Shown here: piece after piece, positions 12,730 to 25,700 of the stretch
How the letters are laid out: each line of letters begins with the position of its first letter
How positions within the stretch are numbered: the first letter of the stretch is position 1
Source of the DNA: Datnioides undecimradiatus
Lineage: Eukaryota > Chordata > Actinopteri > Lobotiformes > Datnioididae
DNA: 64,000 nt
Direction: 5' to 3'
Assembly (NCBI GenBank): GCA_008933995.1
Contig: WARS01000110.1
Location: 2,046,001-2,110,000, forward strand
Position numbers and translations under genes: made by a program
Notes under the pieces: generated by a model
Database searches by the model: none
Seen by the model: the letters and a program-made list of their open reading frames with translations, nothing else
Told to the model about the DNA's origin: nothing

Positions 12730-13050
12730 AAGATGCAACCTATGCAAATGAGCCCTCCTTAATTTGCTTGCAAATGGCAAATGATTTTCTACGGCTGACT
12801 GACTTATCGGGCTCAGACACGGCAGGGTGTGTTGTTCTGTGTCGTCACCTTGGCACTGCAATCACAGAAAACACACACTCCCATGCTGTACACTTGCATC
12901 CTCTACTCTACACAGCAGCCATTAAGGGAGCTGGGGGGAGTGAGAAGAGTGGTAGTGGAGTGGGGGGGGGACTGCCAAACAAACCCACCCTGATATAATT
13001 AGTTTTCTCCGCTGCACCTAATTAACCTTTGTCTGTGTGGCACTTACGCA
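12730..13050. promoter_or_regulatory. Candidate conserved intronic regulatory segment
   Basis: The stretch has a perfect POU octamer (atgcaaat at about 12742-12749), several ttgc/gcaaat motifs just after it, a homeodomain-like taattag near 12998, cctaattaacctttgtc with a Sox-like ctttgt near 13017-13032, and few repeats. Such density is typical of neural enhancers, but this is inference from motifs alone, with no conservation data. Confidence 0.25.
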
Positions 13051-13326
13051 TCTCATTCACAAGCCAAGCGCTCTTTCATTAGCAGCACGTTGTGTTTTTA
13101 ATGTGTTTTACAAGTCATGGTGAGGTAGCTCTTTGTAATCTTCGAACTGCCTCTATAGTGCTGTTTGAAGCTGAGGACTGGTGTATGAACAGAGGAGATG
13201 AAGTGAATTTTGTGATGATTAGATTCAAAAAGGCCAAGGAAAGGGTTTTCACTAATGTGGTATCATGCATATCACAGGGCAAAGGGAGAGGAGGCGGATC
13301 AAACTTCGAACGTTGACGGTACATAC

Positions 13327-13465
13327 ACTTGAATGTCCAGCATGATCCTCTTGTCCTCCTCGACATGGATTCCCCAGATACAGTCTTGTCCTTTATCGTA
13401 GGCTTCTGGCCAGTTAGGGGACAGCACCACTCCAGCTGAATCGGTGATCTCACCACTACATACAG
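13327..13465 (-). CDS. sez6: sez6 exon: CUB3, N-terminal half
   Basis: This 139-bp exon encodes AVCSGEITDSAGVVLSPNWP, then the QDCIWGIHV strand and KRIMLDIQV. The two cysteines are the conserved first disulphide pair of a CUB domain, and SPNWP is the usual second-strand motif. The acceptor is gttgcag next to 13465; the donor is gtatgt after 13327, and the exon ends in GT, so the join is CAA GT|G, giving Gln-Val. It starts in phase 1 (G plus CT gives Ala) and ends in phase 2. It has no N-glycosylation sequon, unlike the first half of CUB2. An overlapping gt two bases earlier would shift frame, so this donor is the only one that fits the next exon. Confidence 0.95.
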
Positions 13466-14524
13466 CTGCAACATAGTACACACATACACAACAATGAATA
13501 TTAAGCTCTTGCCAATACATATTTGGATATTTTTAAAATACTTTCCTCTGGTGGCTGCGGAGACTTTCTTAAAGTGGTCTTGGGTTTTAAAAGTTTCAAC
13601 AGATTAATGTTAACATGAAGCACGATCAGTGGTTCAAACTCACCTTGTTGCTAGGTTAGGCCTAAAATCAGTGCCACACCTATTTTTAAAGCAGACCATA
13701 TACTAACACTACTGAAAGAAATGCTGTTCTGCTGGCTGTTATCTGATTGGATGTGCCCTGAAAGGTCAGTGGCAACCAGGGTTAAAGTTCAGGAGGTGTA
13801 TCAAGGTGTATCACTTGCAAGATGCCTAAAGTTCAGTGTGGCATTGTTGCATTTTTTGAAATCATGACTCTCTCCCAAAACTGGAACCTGTGACCTGCCT
13901 ACAAATACCCTGAGGTGGACCGAACGGTTTAGACAAAATCCAAACCCAAACTCACCTGACAGGAAATAAACCATAAAAACCCCAAATAGTCACAAAAACC
14001 AAACTCCAATTCCTTCTGTTTAATATATTTATAGCAGACGTTAATCACACTACATTTGTCTTTCTATTTTGTGTGAGTGTATTACAGATGATACCTTAAA
14101 CGGTTAATTTATCTCTTGTGGTGCTATATATTATCCAACCAAAACAGATTGGCTGTGGTAACTGCAGTATACCTAGAACTGAACTAAAAATCTGAGGTGT
14201 GAACAGTTTATGTGAAAATGAACAATCCATGCTGTTTTACTATGTTGTGGTTGATGCCATTGTGTTTCAAGAAAGTAATGTGTTGCATCTTTGTTGGCAG
14301 CATACGTTATTCTCACATGCTGTCTTACTAATAATATCATACTCTATGCTCATGTGTTTATAGACCCTGTCACTCAAGTCAGGTCCAAGTTCTGGTGAAA
14401 TATCCCTGAGTGAGATATGGACACACTGTCTTCTTATTTTAAGTGCTAGCTAAATCCCTAAAAAACAGTAATAGACAAAGAAACAATGTAATGATGGACT
14501 TTAGCATTACACCAACATACAGAC
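13466..14524. other. sez6: Intron between sushi 2 and CUB3 exons
   Basis: A 1,059-bp AT-rich intron. No repeat family, RNA gene or extra exon recognised. Confidence 0.8.
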
Positions 14525-14719
14525 CTCTGCAGGCAGGCTCAGTCTCGTTCCACTGGGGATTGTTGGGGTCCATGCATTCTATGGTGACTGATCCCTGCTC
14601 CAAAGTATAGCCAGGGTCACAGGCGAACTCCACAACAGCTCCCACTGCCCAAGTGTTGTCGCTACTTGTCATGTTACCGTACTTCACGAAAGGTTCGTAG
14701 CAGTGGCCTGCTGCAAAAG
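14525..14719 (-). CDS. sez6: sez6 exon: sushi (CCP) domain 2, with tandem acceptors
   Basis: This 195-bp exon encodes a full sushi module, AFAAGHCYEPFVKYGN to NETEPACR. All four cysteines are seen (HCYEP, FACDPGY, IECMD, PACR), with Trp before NET and sequons NMT and NET. The acceptor is placed at ccacag next to 14719 because this gives RYQ-AFAAGHC, the same spacing as RYEAFQQGHC in human SEZ6. A second in-frame acceptor, tttgcag, lies 9 nt further in (exon would end at 14710) and would drop three residues. The donor is gtctgt, which departs from gtragt at position +3. Phase is 1-1, so the whole domain could be skipped in frame. Confidence 0.93.
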
Positions 14720-14884
14720 CTGTGGTGCAAAGACATTTTCAGTGGTGGGAAGGACTTAGAGACTTAGAGACTTGTAAGGTTCATGATAAACTGTCTGACA
14801 TTTAATAAAATGAACTTACTTAAATACAATATACTGGTTGACACAGTGTACTTTTAAGCTAGGTTTCGCATGGTTAAAGTTTTT

Positions 14885-15165
14885 GGAATAGATGATTAAA
14901 AGCTCTAGAGATGGAAATGTCATGTCAATGAAATTTGGTACAGATATTCAACATTTTAAAACATTGTCTACTACATGACAAAATTTGGTTCTGACATTCA
15001 TGTTTCCTAGAGGATGAACTGCAGACTATACGTGTTAAATTAATGCCCCTTCCCTCCAGCCAATGCTAATGCTAATTAGCAAAGGTGCAAACACACCAAA
15101 CTGAAAAACATGAAAACACTGTCACTGTGTGCATGTTAGCATGCTGATTGTAGCATTTAGCTCTT
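14885..15165. repeat. Teleost interspersed repeat (gctagcatg family) copy
   Basis: atgtcaatgaaatttggtac, cattcatgtttcctagagga, ttagcatgctgattgtagca and catttagctcttac follow one another as in a high-copy fish repeat that carries repeated AAATTTGGTAC and TTAGCATGCTAAC phrases. Divergence is high; no terminal repeats are clear. Confidence 0.5.
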
Positions 15166-15458
15166 ACTTACGCTTCCTTATTCCAACAACAGGAAAACCT
15201 TTGTGTCTACTTAAGGGTATACTGTATTTGAAGACACATTTGAAGTCCCTGAAGTCACCTTAATTACTTACTTTTATCATGGTACATGAGCTGAATCGAC
15301 AATGGCAATGGGTCAGTATGTTATGTGGTAAAATAAATACACTCTTGCTTTTTGCCTAGAACATATAAACTACAGTTTAGATTTTCATTTCAACAAAAAT
15401 AACTTTTAAAAAGAGAAAATCATTCAACAAACTTGCAAATTGTTCTTAAATGAGACAG

Positions 15459-15545
15459 AGAGATAGAGATAGATAGATACTTTATTAATCCCGAGGGAAA
15501 TTTAGGTATCCAGCAGCAGCGTAAAATTGTGCAAACACAATTTTT
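15459..15545 (-). mobile_element. 3' tail of a teleost LINE, (ATCT)n end
   Basis: On the minus strand the segment ends aatttccctcgggattaat, aaagtatct, then (ATCT)n. This is a widespread teleost LINE 3' end with a short tandem tail, preceded by gctgctgctgga. Only the tail is present, as expected from 5' truncation during target-primed reverse transcription. I do not assign the clade. Confidence 0.6.
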
Positions 15546-15639
15546 AAGACAGAACCACAGTTGGAAATAGTGAATGCATGCTCATTAATGCTATAGCTGT
15601 TCACCAGTGTGGGAAAGGTTTGTCAGGATAAAGGAAGAA

Positions 15640-15860
15640 CCGGCAAATCTTTTAGAGACGAGTTGAACAGCATTATCTCCCGTTAATGGCCCTAATGAGG
15701 TCCGTCGCTCCCTTTGGACTTAATCCCATTTGAGGCACTGAAGTGGAGGCCTAAACAGATTACAGTGATTGTATTTCCAAGTGGTCCTTAAGGACCAAAG
15801 ATGAGCCGTGTATTTGATGGCGAGTGCTGAGACGAATGTGAGGACAAAAGATAAGAGCAC
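15640..15860. promoter_or_regulatory. Candidate conserved segment with 16-bp palindrome
   Basis: The stretch is unlike its AT-rich surroundings: balanced composition, homeodomain-like cgttaatgg, cctaatgagg and ggacttaatcc, and the perfect palindrome TGGTCCTTAAGGACCA at 15782-15797. No repeat family recognised. A regulatory role is inference only. Confidence 0.25.
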
Positions 15861-17826
15861 CCAAGTGATATCTCACCCTAGCCATTACGTGACCCCTGTT
15901 CCTTGAAACAGTGTAGCTTGAAACATACAGAGAGGCAAAAACACCTCAAAAATGAGGTATATTTACTTAACCAAAGAAGCATGGTCATGGATGGCTTTCA
16001 CTGCGCACAATAACTGTGTTTACTGTGCAAATATGAAAATTTTTAAATTGAGTTGTCTAGAGAGTCTTTTTCTTGTTCTGATATTTTTTCCAGTCATGCC
16101 TCTGCATCATATTCCATAGATGAAGATTTAAAGAGAGCTATGTTTCATGGCATCTGTTTAAGTGTGTCACACCATTGTGGCTGGCCATTTTAACTCAGCT
16201 TCACCCAAGTTTCTTCATCATTAACCAAATTAGGATTTTTAGGGGATCTAGGGGTGTCATCTTGGGATGGCAATGGAGTTGCATAAATTTCCTACAGATG
16301 TTCCCATAAAAAATTGGTAGACATTTGATTTTTTTTCCCCCGACACCACAGTGAAGCTGACACTTTCAATTTTTATTGATATATTGGAAACAAACACTCT
16401 TGTTCCCCTTAGCCTCATGTTCAGAATTGCTTCAGCTATAGTTGGCAATTAGAGCTAGATGACCAATGTTTGTTAACTAACATGCTAAACTAAGATAGTG
16501 AGCATAGTGTTATTTAGCTCAAAATACAACCTCAGAGGTTCTAGCATGGCTGTAGAATTCGGTTATCCTTCAACAACCAACAAAAACATTGATAACTAAA
16601 GCTAATCCTAAAGTTTTAGAAAAGCACTGTACCATCGGTGACATCATAGGTGCTTATTTATATTTTACATTTACACTATGTATGTGGCTTATTTAAGTAG
16701 GCCTAAGTGAAACACATTTAAAGACATGTTCTTGTCACAGTTTGGTTGCTCAGTTGTATTGTTGTCTTGCACCCAACCTTCAACGTCTAATTGTGAATTG
16801 AGTATATTGTGTCTTATTATTTATTTCCCCTGACACTGACATTTACGTTTTTGAACATTTGCACTTGATAAATTAAACTCAGATTAAAAAATATGAAAAC
16901 TTGAATATCAGGGTCATCATGTCATGTTCTGTCAGTCATGCGATCCATAGAGATAGAGAGACTGAGATAGAAGAAGAGCTGCTGTAGCAGTGTACAGTAT
17001 GTACTGTCTACCTTTTAACATGAAAACATGAAAATCTAATGAACATAAAGTTGTCAGTAGGCTGTTAGTTAAATTTCACAATAAGGTATTTAGCTGCTTA
17101 GAAAATTCTTGTAGAGATTATTATGAGACATTAGATTATAATCCATTTTGACTTTTCAAACCATATGATAATCAAACTAATGCCAGCATTTTGATGAATG
17201 TTAGCGGCACTTATTAGTTATCTTTGCTCAAATCAGAAACCTTATCAACCCAAATGACTAGGACTCAAAGAGTTACATATACACACCTAATCGTCCTTTC
17301 AACAAATTCCACCTTTTGGAAACCTTACAAACCTATAAATAAAAGTTTATCAGTCTATCAGTATTCAGATCCCCTCAGCCAACATCTTTTCTCTTATTCT
17401 TTTCACACTGAAAGCATACAGAGCTTTTCTCTGCTTTCATACAGTTGGTGCAGAACTTCTTTTGGTGGCTGTATCACTTCATTACCTGAATTACATCATC
17501 ACTAGAGCTCCTGACCTCTGTTCACTAATCAGCATCCCCAGCCATTCACTCTGCACCATGCTTTTACACAATATTCTGTGAGAGCATTTTGTGTATTATA
17601 TCTTTTAATTGACAAATCACTTAGAATCTACAATCTACATCTTCTTTTTGACTGGTAGCTCTTCTTGGCCTTGGGCAATTAATGAACTTTTTTTTTACAT
17701 GGAATCTCTTTGTGTTTTCATGATGAATCTTATGGGAGTTAATGCCTGTTTTCTCTGGATTTTTACACTTTGTGATAAAAAGGATGAGCATACTTCAGTT
17801 GCATAAATCATAGCTCTGAAGCTTAC

Positions 17827-17993
17827 CTTGGTACCTGATGGCAATACCAGTGGATGTGCCTGTAGCATCTGTGGTCAGCTCAATGAAGAGATACCTGGAC
17901 ATGCTGAGTAGACCTTCATTGGGTAGATACTCTACCTCGTAGGAATCATATAGAGCAGCTGCATCTATGCTGTTCCCATTCTTTATTAAGAGT
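17827..17993 (-). CDS. sez6: sez6 exon: CUB2, C-terminal half
   Basis: This 167-bp exon encodes LLIKNGNSIDAAALYDSYEV, EYLPNEGLLS, then YLFIELTTD and IAIRYQ, the second half of CUB2. It agrees closely with the human SEZ6 motifs YDSYEVEYLP and EGLLSS. No cysteine or sequon. The acceptor is tcctag next to 17993 and the donor gtaagc after 17827. It begins in phase 2 (AG plus A gives the Arg that ends EDDDR) and ends with one base that makes Ala with the next exon. It sits only 1,139 bp from its partner exon, in contrast to the 9.5 kb that separates the two halves of CUB3. Confidence 0.95.
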
Positions 17994-19437
<1,444 letters not shown>

Positions 19438-20829
19438 TCAGGTCAAGAAAGACATGGATGCTGTTAAAGTTTTCATGAATGCAGGACTTCTGAGCACTAA
19501 AATCCCTAAAAACTATGTTATGTATCTCTTGTTTTCAACAAATCAAATTTGCAAAAAAAAAGAAAAAAGAAAAAAGAAAGAAACAGCTTAAGGGTATTAC
19601 AAACAAATAAAGGCTGGTTGCTGATGAGTGGGTCTGGAATTACCTGTGGTCACTCAGTAATTTCAGTATAATGACCATTTACACAGCACTAATTTGATCA
19701 GCACATATTGTCATACTCAACACTGTGCTACTCTTAATTGATTGTTTAAATACCTGTGGTTACTAATCTCTTGAGAACTGCTGAGTTTCATTCTAGAAAA
19801 TTCAACACTTGCACCTGCAAATGTTTCATATCAAAGGTCTCCCAGTAATAGCTGGGGGGGGGGGTACCTTTTCAGACACAGCTGGGTTGAAATGTGAAAG
19901 GTCACAGTGGTGCGGGGATGTGAGCCACATGATTTGACACAAATATTTGTGTCTTTTCATTTAATCTTTTACATTCTATTTCAATCTAATGGATTTTAAA
20001 GAAGTTATTAAATTGTTAATGTTTTTCTTTAACTACCCCTTACTTTATTATTGTTTTAAGCATCTCTTTAATACAATATTACATTTAGTTGTATGTCAGC
20101 TCTTCAACAGTCACTTGGCTGCAAGTCACTTGTGTCTTATTGCAAAGTCCTTGCTCTACATCGCTTTAAATGTATTAATCACTTAGAATTACCAATGTGC
20201 GATCAGGCAAATTTAACAATGTCACCTTCTTCACCTTCTTTGTTTCCTTAAACAGCCTGTGGACTGATTCCAGGACTGTCCAAGGACGTATGCAACATTT
20301 ATGCATGCTCCTGACTGGCTTGCTCCTCTTTCCACCAGCAATGTGCAAAGCATTAGCTAACAAATGCAGTCAAGACACGCCAGACAACACTCTTTATCTA
20401 TGACACTTGTTATATTTTGTACAAATTGATGGAACTGATGGAATTATGTTTCACCGCAATTGTATCACGATTACATGTGACAAATTAAGTTAACTGATGT
20501 ATTGATTTACTGATATTGCGAAACTGGATCTTAAAGTGATTTATCAGTTATACATCACCTTTGATTTTAAATTAAAGGACATGTAGATAACCCATTAGGG
20601 GAAAAGGCAATCATGAGATCAGATTTATCAACAAATACATAAAATCCATCTACATCTGCAGGAAGGTGTGCCTGTCTGCGTGTGTGTATGTGTATGTTGT
20701 TTCCCAGCTGATCGGGTCAAGGTTACTCATGCAGACAAAGCTTAATTAAAGTGGAGCAGGAAGAGTAAACTCAGTGGCACCCTGCCCAGCCTTCAGTAAT
20801 CACACCTCGATACACCTGCTTTATGCTCT

Positions 20830-20830
<1 letters not shown>

Positions 20831-20877
<47 letters not shown>
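20831..20877. repeat. (AC)n microsatellite
   Basis: About 23 perfect AC units, one of the two longest pure CA runs in the window, in the sushi 1-CUB2 intron. Confidence 0.97.
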
Positions 20878-20882
<5 letters not shown>

Positions 20883-21200
20883 ATACACAAAGTCAAGATG
20901 GCAGAGATACAGATGTGCAGCCCCACAAACTCCCTCTTTGAAATTGCTTTCAGAGAAACATTCCGTGTGCTGTGAATCAGAGTGGTCAGGAGTAAAATGG
21001 TCACTTATTATTCAACAGTCAGCTTCATAGCTGAAAAAAAAAAAAAAAATCATCATTCTCACACTCCTGTGGGAGTCTAGGCCTGTCTGTCTCTATGTTT
21101 GTCACACAAAAGGACCAGTGGGTCCAATATTTAACTCTAACTCTGTTGTTGTTGATGGGGAAAACTGCTAAGCTGCAATGGAAATGTATCTTTTTAAATA

Positions 21201-21258
21201 CATTAATATTCCATTTATATGATTTATATGAGCTAATGATTTAAATGGAATATTAATG
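21201..21258. repeat. Perfect 17-bp inverted repeat, 24-nt loop
   Basis: CATTAATATTCCATTTA at 21201-21217 is repeated as its exact complement at 21242-21258. The pair lies in very AT-rich DNA and could be a hairpin or a very short MITE relic. Confidence 0.85.
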
Positions 21259-22185
21259 TTGCTAATAACAATGCTGCTAATGTTGCTAATAATAAAAAAA
21301 ATGTTCATTACATTTCTACAGACAAACAATTTAACTGAATGAGCATTACATTTTAATTCTACCTAATTATAATAGCAAAGCTTGCAGTTCTGGTAATGCT
21401 GTATAAATACAGACAAATTTATAATTTCTGATGATTACAGTATTAGTATTACCATAAAATGGTTTTCCACTACTTTTTCTATATACTCTATAAATCATTT
21501 CTTGTAGTATTACATTCAGTAATTATCACGTTATTATGTAATTAGTGTAATATACAACTGTTTTTAATATTCTAAACAAATAGGCTACATTGGTTTTATA
21601 AATACATTTCTGTAGTGTAATAATGTGTAGTTTTCACTTAAGTAATATCTAACTATTTAGTAAGGCGATTAAAAAATAACAAAAGCAAAAGCTAATGATG
21701 CTAATGTAACAACTGTTTATAATCTACATGTACTATTACATACTTATTACTTATTAATAATAAAATAATAAATACACTATACATTCATACATATTACTAT
21801 GGACATCACATGTATTATGAAGAGTGAAAATGGTTAAATCTTTAAAGGAAAATAAATTACACTTATAATCTGCGGTCTTTTCATACTTTGAATTAATTGC
21901 TCCTTTTTAGCTTTTCAGTAACAACAGTATGTGGATACCACTGGCTCACACAGTTAAATATAAAATATGGTTGTGCAGCTGGAATACACGTTTTTTTTAA
22001 TAAACAGAAAACAAACAATTGTTATTAATACACTATGTGGCAAGGCTTACTAAAATATAGTGATATCATTGTAGTAACTTAACATGGTATTTGATGTTTA
22101 GTTGTAGTCCCTCCTATCTATATATAGGTTATGAATATCGAAGATGAGCTTTGACTGTGTTTCCTCTTTGTGGTGGTGACCTTAC

Positions 22186-22371
22186 CTAGGCAGTGTGGTT
22201 CCTTGCCACTCCAATAGGGGGTGCTAGCATTGCGGCAGGTCAGCACACTGGGGCCCTGCAGCTGGTAGCCAGTCAGACATGAGAAGAAAGCCTTCCCTCC
22301 AGAGTGGAGACTGCTCACTGATACATCACCATAGAGAGGCCGCTTAGGGAAGACACAGCTCAATACGAAGG
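22186..22371 (-). CDS. sez6: sez6 exon: sushi (CCP) domain 1
   Basis: This 186-bp exon encodes AFVLSCVFPKRPLYGDVSV, FFSCLTGYQLQG, LTCRNAS and EPHCL. All four CCP cysteines are present, with the Gly-Tyr after the second and Trp before the last. The NAS sequon is the ninth-strand glycosylation site that human SEZ6 also has as NAT. PYGDV-type and LTGYQL motifs match the human RPAYGDV and ATGYQL. The acceptor is tatgcag next to 22371 and the donor gtaagg after 22186. Phase 1-1 (Ala on both joins), so it is a symmetric domain exon. It is separated from the CUB1 exon by 20.5 kb of intron. Confidence 0.95.
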
Positions 22372-25300
22372 CTGCATAGAGACACAGAAAGAGAAAGAAA
22401 TGAAAGAGTCAGTGAGATAAAGAAATGTGAAGCGGAAGAGAGCAAGAATGAAGCTAAAGAGAAGCAAAAATTCAACAAAAGGGTTTAGTGGCAGAAGTTA
22501 AAAAGGCTCTGGGACCAAAAAAGGGCCCTCTGGGACCTGCCAAATTGTATCAAGACATCCCCAAAAGCTTCAGAATCAGGTCACTTAGGCTATCAATGAT
22601 TATGGTTTGCATGAACAATTGCACCCAGAGAAATAAATTCTCTTAACCCATGCTGCAAGAATTCCTGAAAGGTTTGGTTTAGTCAGATACATAGGAAAAA
22701 CAGTGCCTTGGCTTATTAGATTTTTTTTGTTTTGTTTTGTATTGTTTTGAAAGTACAGGACAAGCAATTATCTAGAGACTCAACCAAACTCATCCTATCA
22801 TCAAAGGGTGTTATGCACCTGACTTACAGACACTGCAAACAGACACCCTCATTGAAAACCAACGAGACGCGCGTCGAATAATCAGAGTACCCGGTAAAAA
22901 AAACCAAAACAAAAACAAAAACTGTTCCATAATGCCATCATACTCACCACCTTGCTTTTTAATACAAATGATATTTCCAGTCCCTAATTGATTTGAATTG
23001 GTCTGTTTTTCCACTTGTTTGTTAGGTGTAGAGCTGCTGTCTACACCCTTTTTATAGTAAAAGCCTACCTGAAAAGAGAGAAATTAAGCCCCTTGAACGA
23101 TTCAAAGCTTCTCAATGTGAAACATCTGTACAAGTGTTCCATTGATGGTAGCTTAATAGCAGATGAAAAATGGTTATTTGAAATAATTACTGATGGAGAG
23201 CAGAATTTCTCTCAAATCCCCCCTTGGCTTTTTAATTTTTTTTTTCCATAACAGTGGATATATATTACTTAATAACCAACAATCAAAAAATAGTGGTGGT
23301 TCTATGTTTCAAATATTGCTTGATCCTTATTGGTGCGCAGAAGTTGGTGATGTCACCTACCAACTTTTTACTGCTGAGAAGAGCACAAAGAAAAATATGA
23401 TTCTTTAATATCGTTCAATAAATACAAAGTTTTTGACTTTACTTTTTTAGAAGGCAATGCAAGGTTATCCATAGTGAGTAATGCATATTTTAGAGTGTAC
23501 CCTTTAAGATCTTTAAAATGGGTTCAAACTTTTAACAGAATCTACTCCACTGAATGGATTTCCATCACTCTCAAATTACTTTTCATTAAACAGAGTTACA
23601 TACAACAACAAATGTCCAGCTACAGTGACTTCTTGTGTACCAATGTTCCTTTATGGCCAGCATCTATTGGATTGGTAAGGTAGCATTTACACCCACACAC
23701 ACGCACACTTGTACAAAGACTTGTCACATCACTGCCAATATGTAGGGAACATGTCCAGGCTGGTTCTCAGGTGACCAGTTAACTAACTGGCTTTTTTATT
23801 GCCGCTGATGTTTCTTCCTTCAGCCTTCTGGCATTTGGCCAAACATATTAATAATATATTTCTGTTAAAGACACTGATCCATCTCACTGTAATTGTCCTA
23901 GTTTTATTGTTAGCCCTCGGATGGCTTGGCAGTAGTGCTGCTATTGATTCTGTCTGTTGGGGACAGCGCTGTGCCTCAGGCGAGGAAATATGTAGGGAGA
24001 TTAAATAGGCCAATAAATGACAACCTACGACCTCAGCCGCTTCCAACACTCTGTTAGTGCTGAGGGATGTTTGCCAGCTCTATAGTATCTTGCAGAGATA
24101 GAGATAAGAAGAGCGGTGTTGGTCTTTATAGTATTTCTCATTAGAGAAACATCCCAGACTAGTGCTGCCATAGCAGCAGCTGCTGGAGCTGTGTCCTATC
24201 ACTCCCTGAGCTAGTCATTACCATGGTCAGCTGCAGCTATTAATATCCAGGCCAACCAAAAACTATGAAACTCATAGGCTCACTGGAGACTAGAAAGATA
24301 AAAGAGCCATCATGGTAGCATTGTGGCAACATAAGACCAGTACTAACAGGGAGCTTTCACAGAGACAAATTGCCTTGGAGCAGTAAAATGGCTGCTATAT
24401 GCTACATCACTTTGTTGTGTCTTCTTAGGCCTTATGGCCATTTATCATGTTTTGGTTTTAATGAAAGGTTATTGATAAGAACTGCTTGTATTTTCTCTCT
24501 GTCATACTAGAGGGTACAAGTTGTCCTACAGCGCAGTGTTTAGCTTAGGTCTACTGCATCATGCAGGCACTTACAACCCCACAATTTTTATTTGTTAGAT
24601 GCAAAATAAAAAAGAATCATCAATTAGACTAGAGATTGTGGACTCCATAAAATCAAATATCGTAAATCTATAACATGGTGTCTAAATTGTACAACCAGGC
24701 TTACTGTAATCATTATTTAAGAAAATTAATTTGTGTATGAATACTTTAAAAGCAATATCAATGGTATTTTTACCCCAGATGCTAAATCACTGCCTCATAG
24801 TCCAACGGGCGCAAATTCAAATCAGCTTTTTTCCTTTATCATTGTTAGTGGGAGCATATGAATGTGGAACAGAAGATGCCATGAATGGAGCCTCTGTGGA
24901 CTTCACATATCCTTTTTGTACTCTGAGATGGGTAATTACAGAGTTATACACAGTATTCTCTGTTCTTTAACTAGGTTCCCAACCAGTTTAGGACTACACC
25001 GGAAACACAGTACTGAGATCAAAAAATACCAAGGCTGAAACCTGTCTACTATCTGTATTTAACTGAATGTCAATCAAGATCTTGACAAGAGCAGCATTAG
25101 TCTTGTGGTGTAATTAAAGATCTGACAAGACAACAGGAAGATGTTCAGCTGTTTCAAATGTAGCACAATTTCCTCCAGGGGTTCTGGTTGATGGGATGAA
25201 ATGGTGTCATACTAATTGAATTGGTTTTACAAGGATGGAAGGATAATACAGACAGCATACCAACTTGCCTAAAATTCTCTGTTTCGTCAGTGGAGAAGAA

Positions 25301-25439
25301 GACAAATTTGCTACATGAGAGTAAAAGGACCACTGACCCCAAATTTACAGATTTTCTGTGATTAACTCTGATTTAACTCTGATGGAACCACAAGAATGAT
25401 CAGGATGAGCAATCTACGTCACCACAACCTTGAAAATGT

Positions 25440-25700
25440 TAGGAACCTTGGACGTTATTGGATTCAGATTGTGGCCCTCATCGTGTATGGGCTGCATTAC
25501 ATGCTGAGTCAATCTTTGGTACAAAGTCCTGGAGTTTGTCAACATGAATGTTAAAATCACAAAAGATAACTACACAGTCAAAGTCATTATAGATAACACA
25601 CAGCAGTTTAGCAAAGTCATCAAAAAAGCCTGCATCGAAAAAATTTATCTTCTCCTCTCGCACACTGGCTTTTCTCATAAAACTTTCTCTGGGTGGGGTT
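25440..25700 (-). mobile_element. LINE remnant, endonuclease domain (L2/Rex1-like)
   Basis: A minus-strand frame reads FFDDFAKLLCVIYNDFDCVV, then FCDFNIHVD. This is the DFNIHVD motif of the apurinic-type endonuclease of L2/CR1/Rex1-clade LINEs, preceded by the typical F..F..LL......D hydrophobic pattern. After a frame change the DNA continues LTQHVMQPIHDEGH, matching the LxQHVxxPTHxxGH motif that follows in these endonucleases. No reverse transcriptase part is attached, so it is a short, frame-broken relic. Its orientation is the same as sez6. Confidence 0.65.

Larger units (their letters stand above)
3831..13326. other. sez6: Intron inside CUB3, 9.5 kb, with repeats and a Tc1 copy
   Basis: No further sez6 exon is expected or seen. 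The intron holds fragments of teleost repeats near 4375-4500, 4955-5085 and 10060-10180, a decayed Tc1-like element at about 6600-8045, and a candidate regulatory stretch at 12730-13050. The rest (for example 8050-10000 and 10200-12700) is AT-rich with many short chance frames in which I recognise nothing. Confidence 0.75.
14720..17826. other. sez6: Intron between CUB2 and sushi 2 exons
   Basis: A 3.1 kb intron. It holds a gctagcatg-type teleost repeat at about 14885-15165, a LINE 3' tail at about 15459-15545, and a non-repetitive candidate regulatory stretch with a 16-bp palindrome at about 15640-15860. The remainder shows only short chance frames. Confidence 0.75.

Noticed and set aside
24780-24830. 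Possible tRNA B-box-like ggcgcaaattcaaatc
   Set aside because: No A box at the right distance and no cloverleaf can be drawn.
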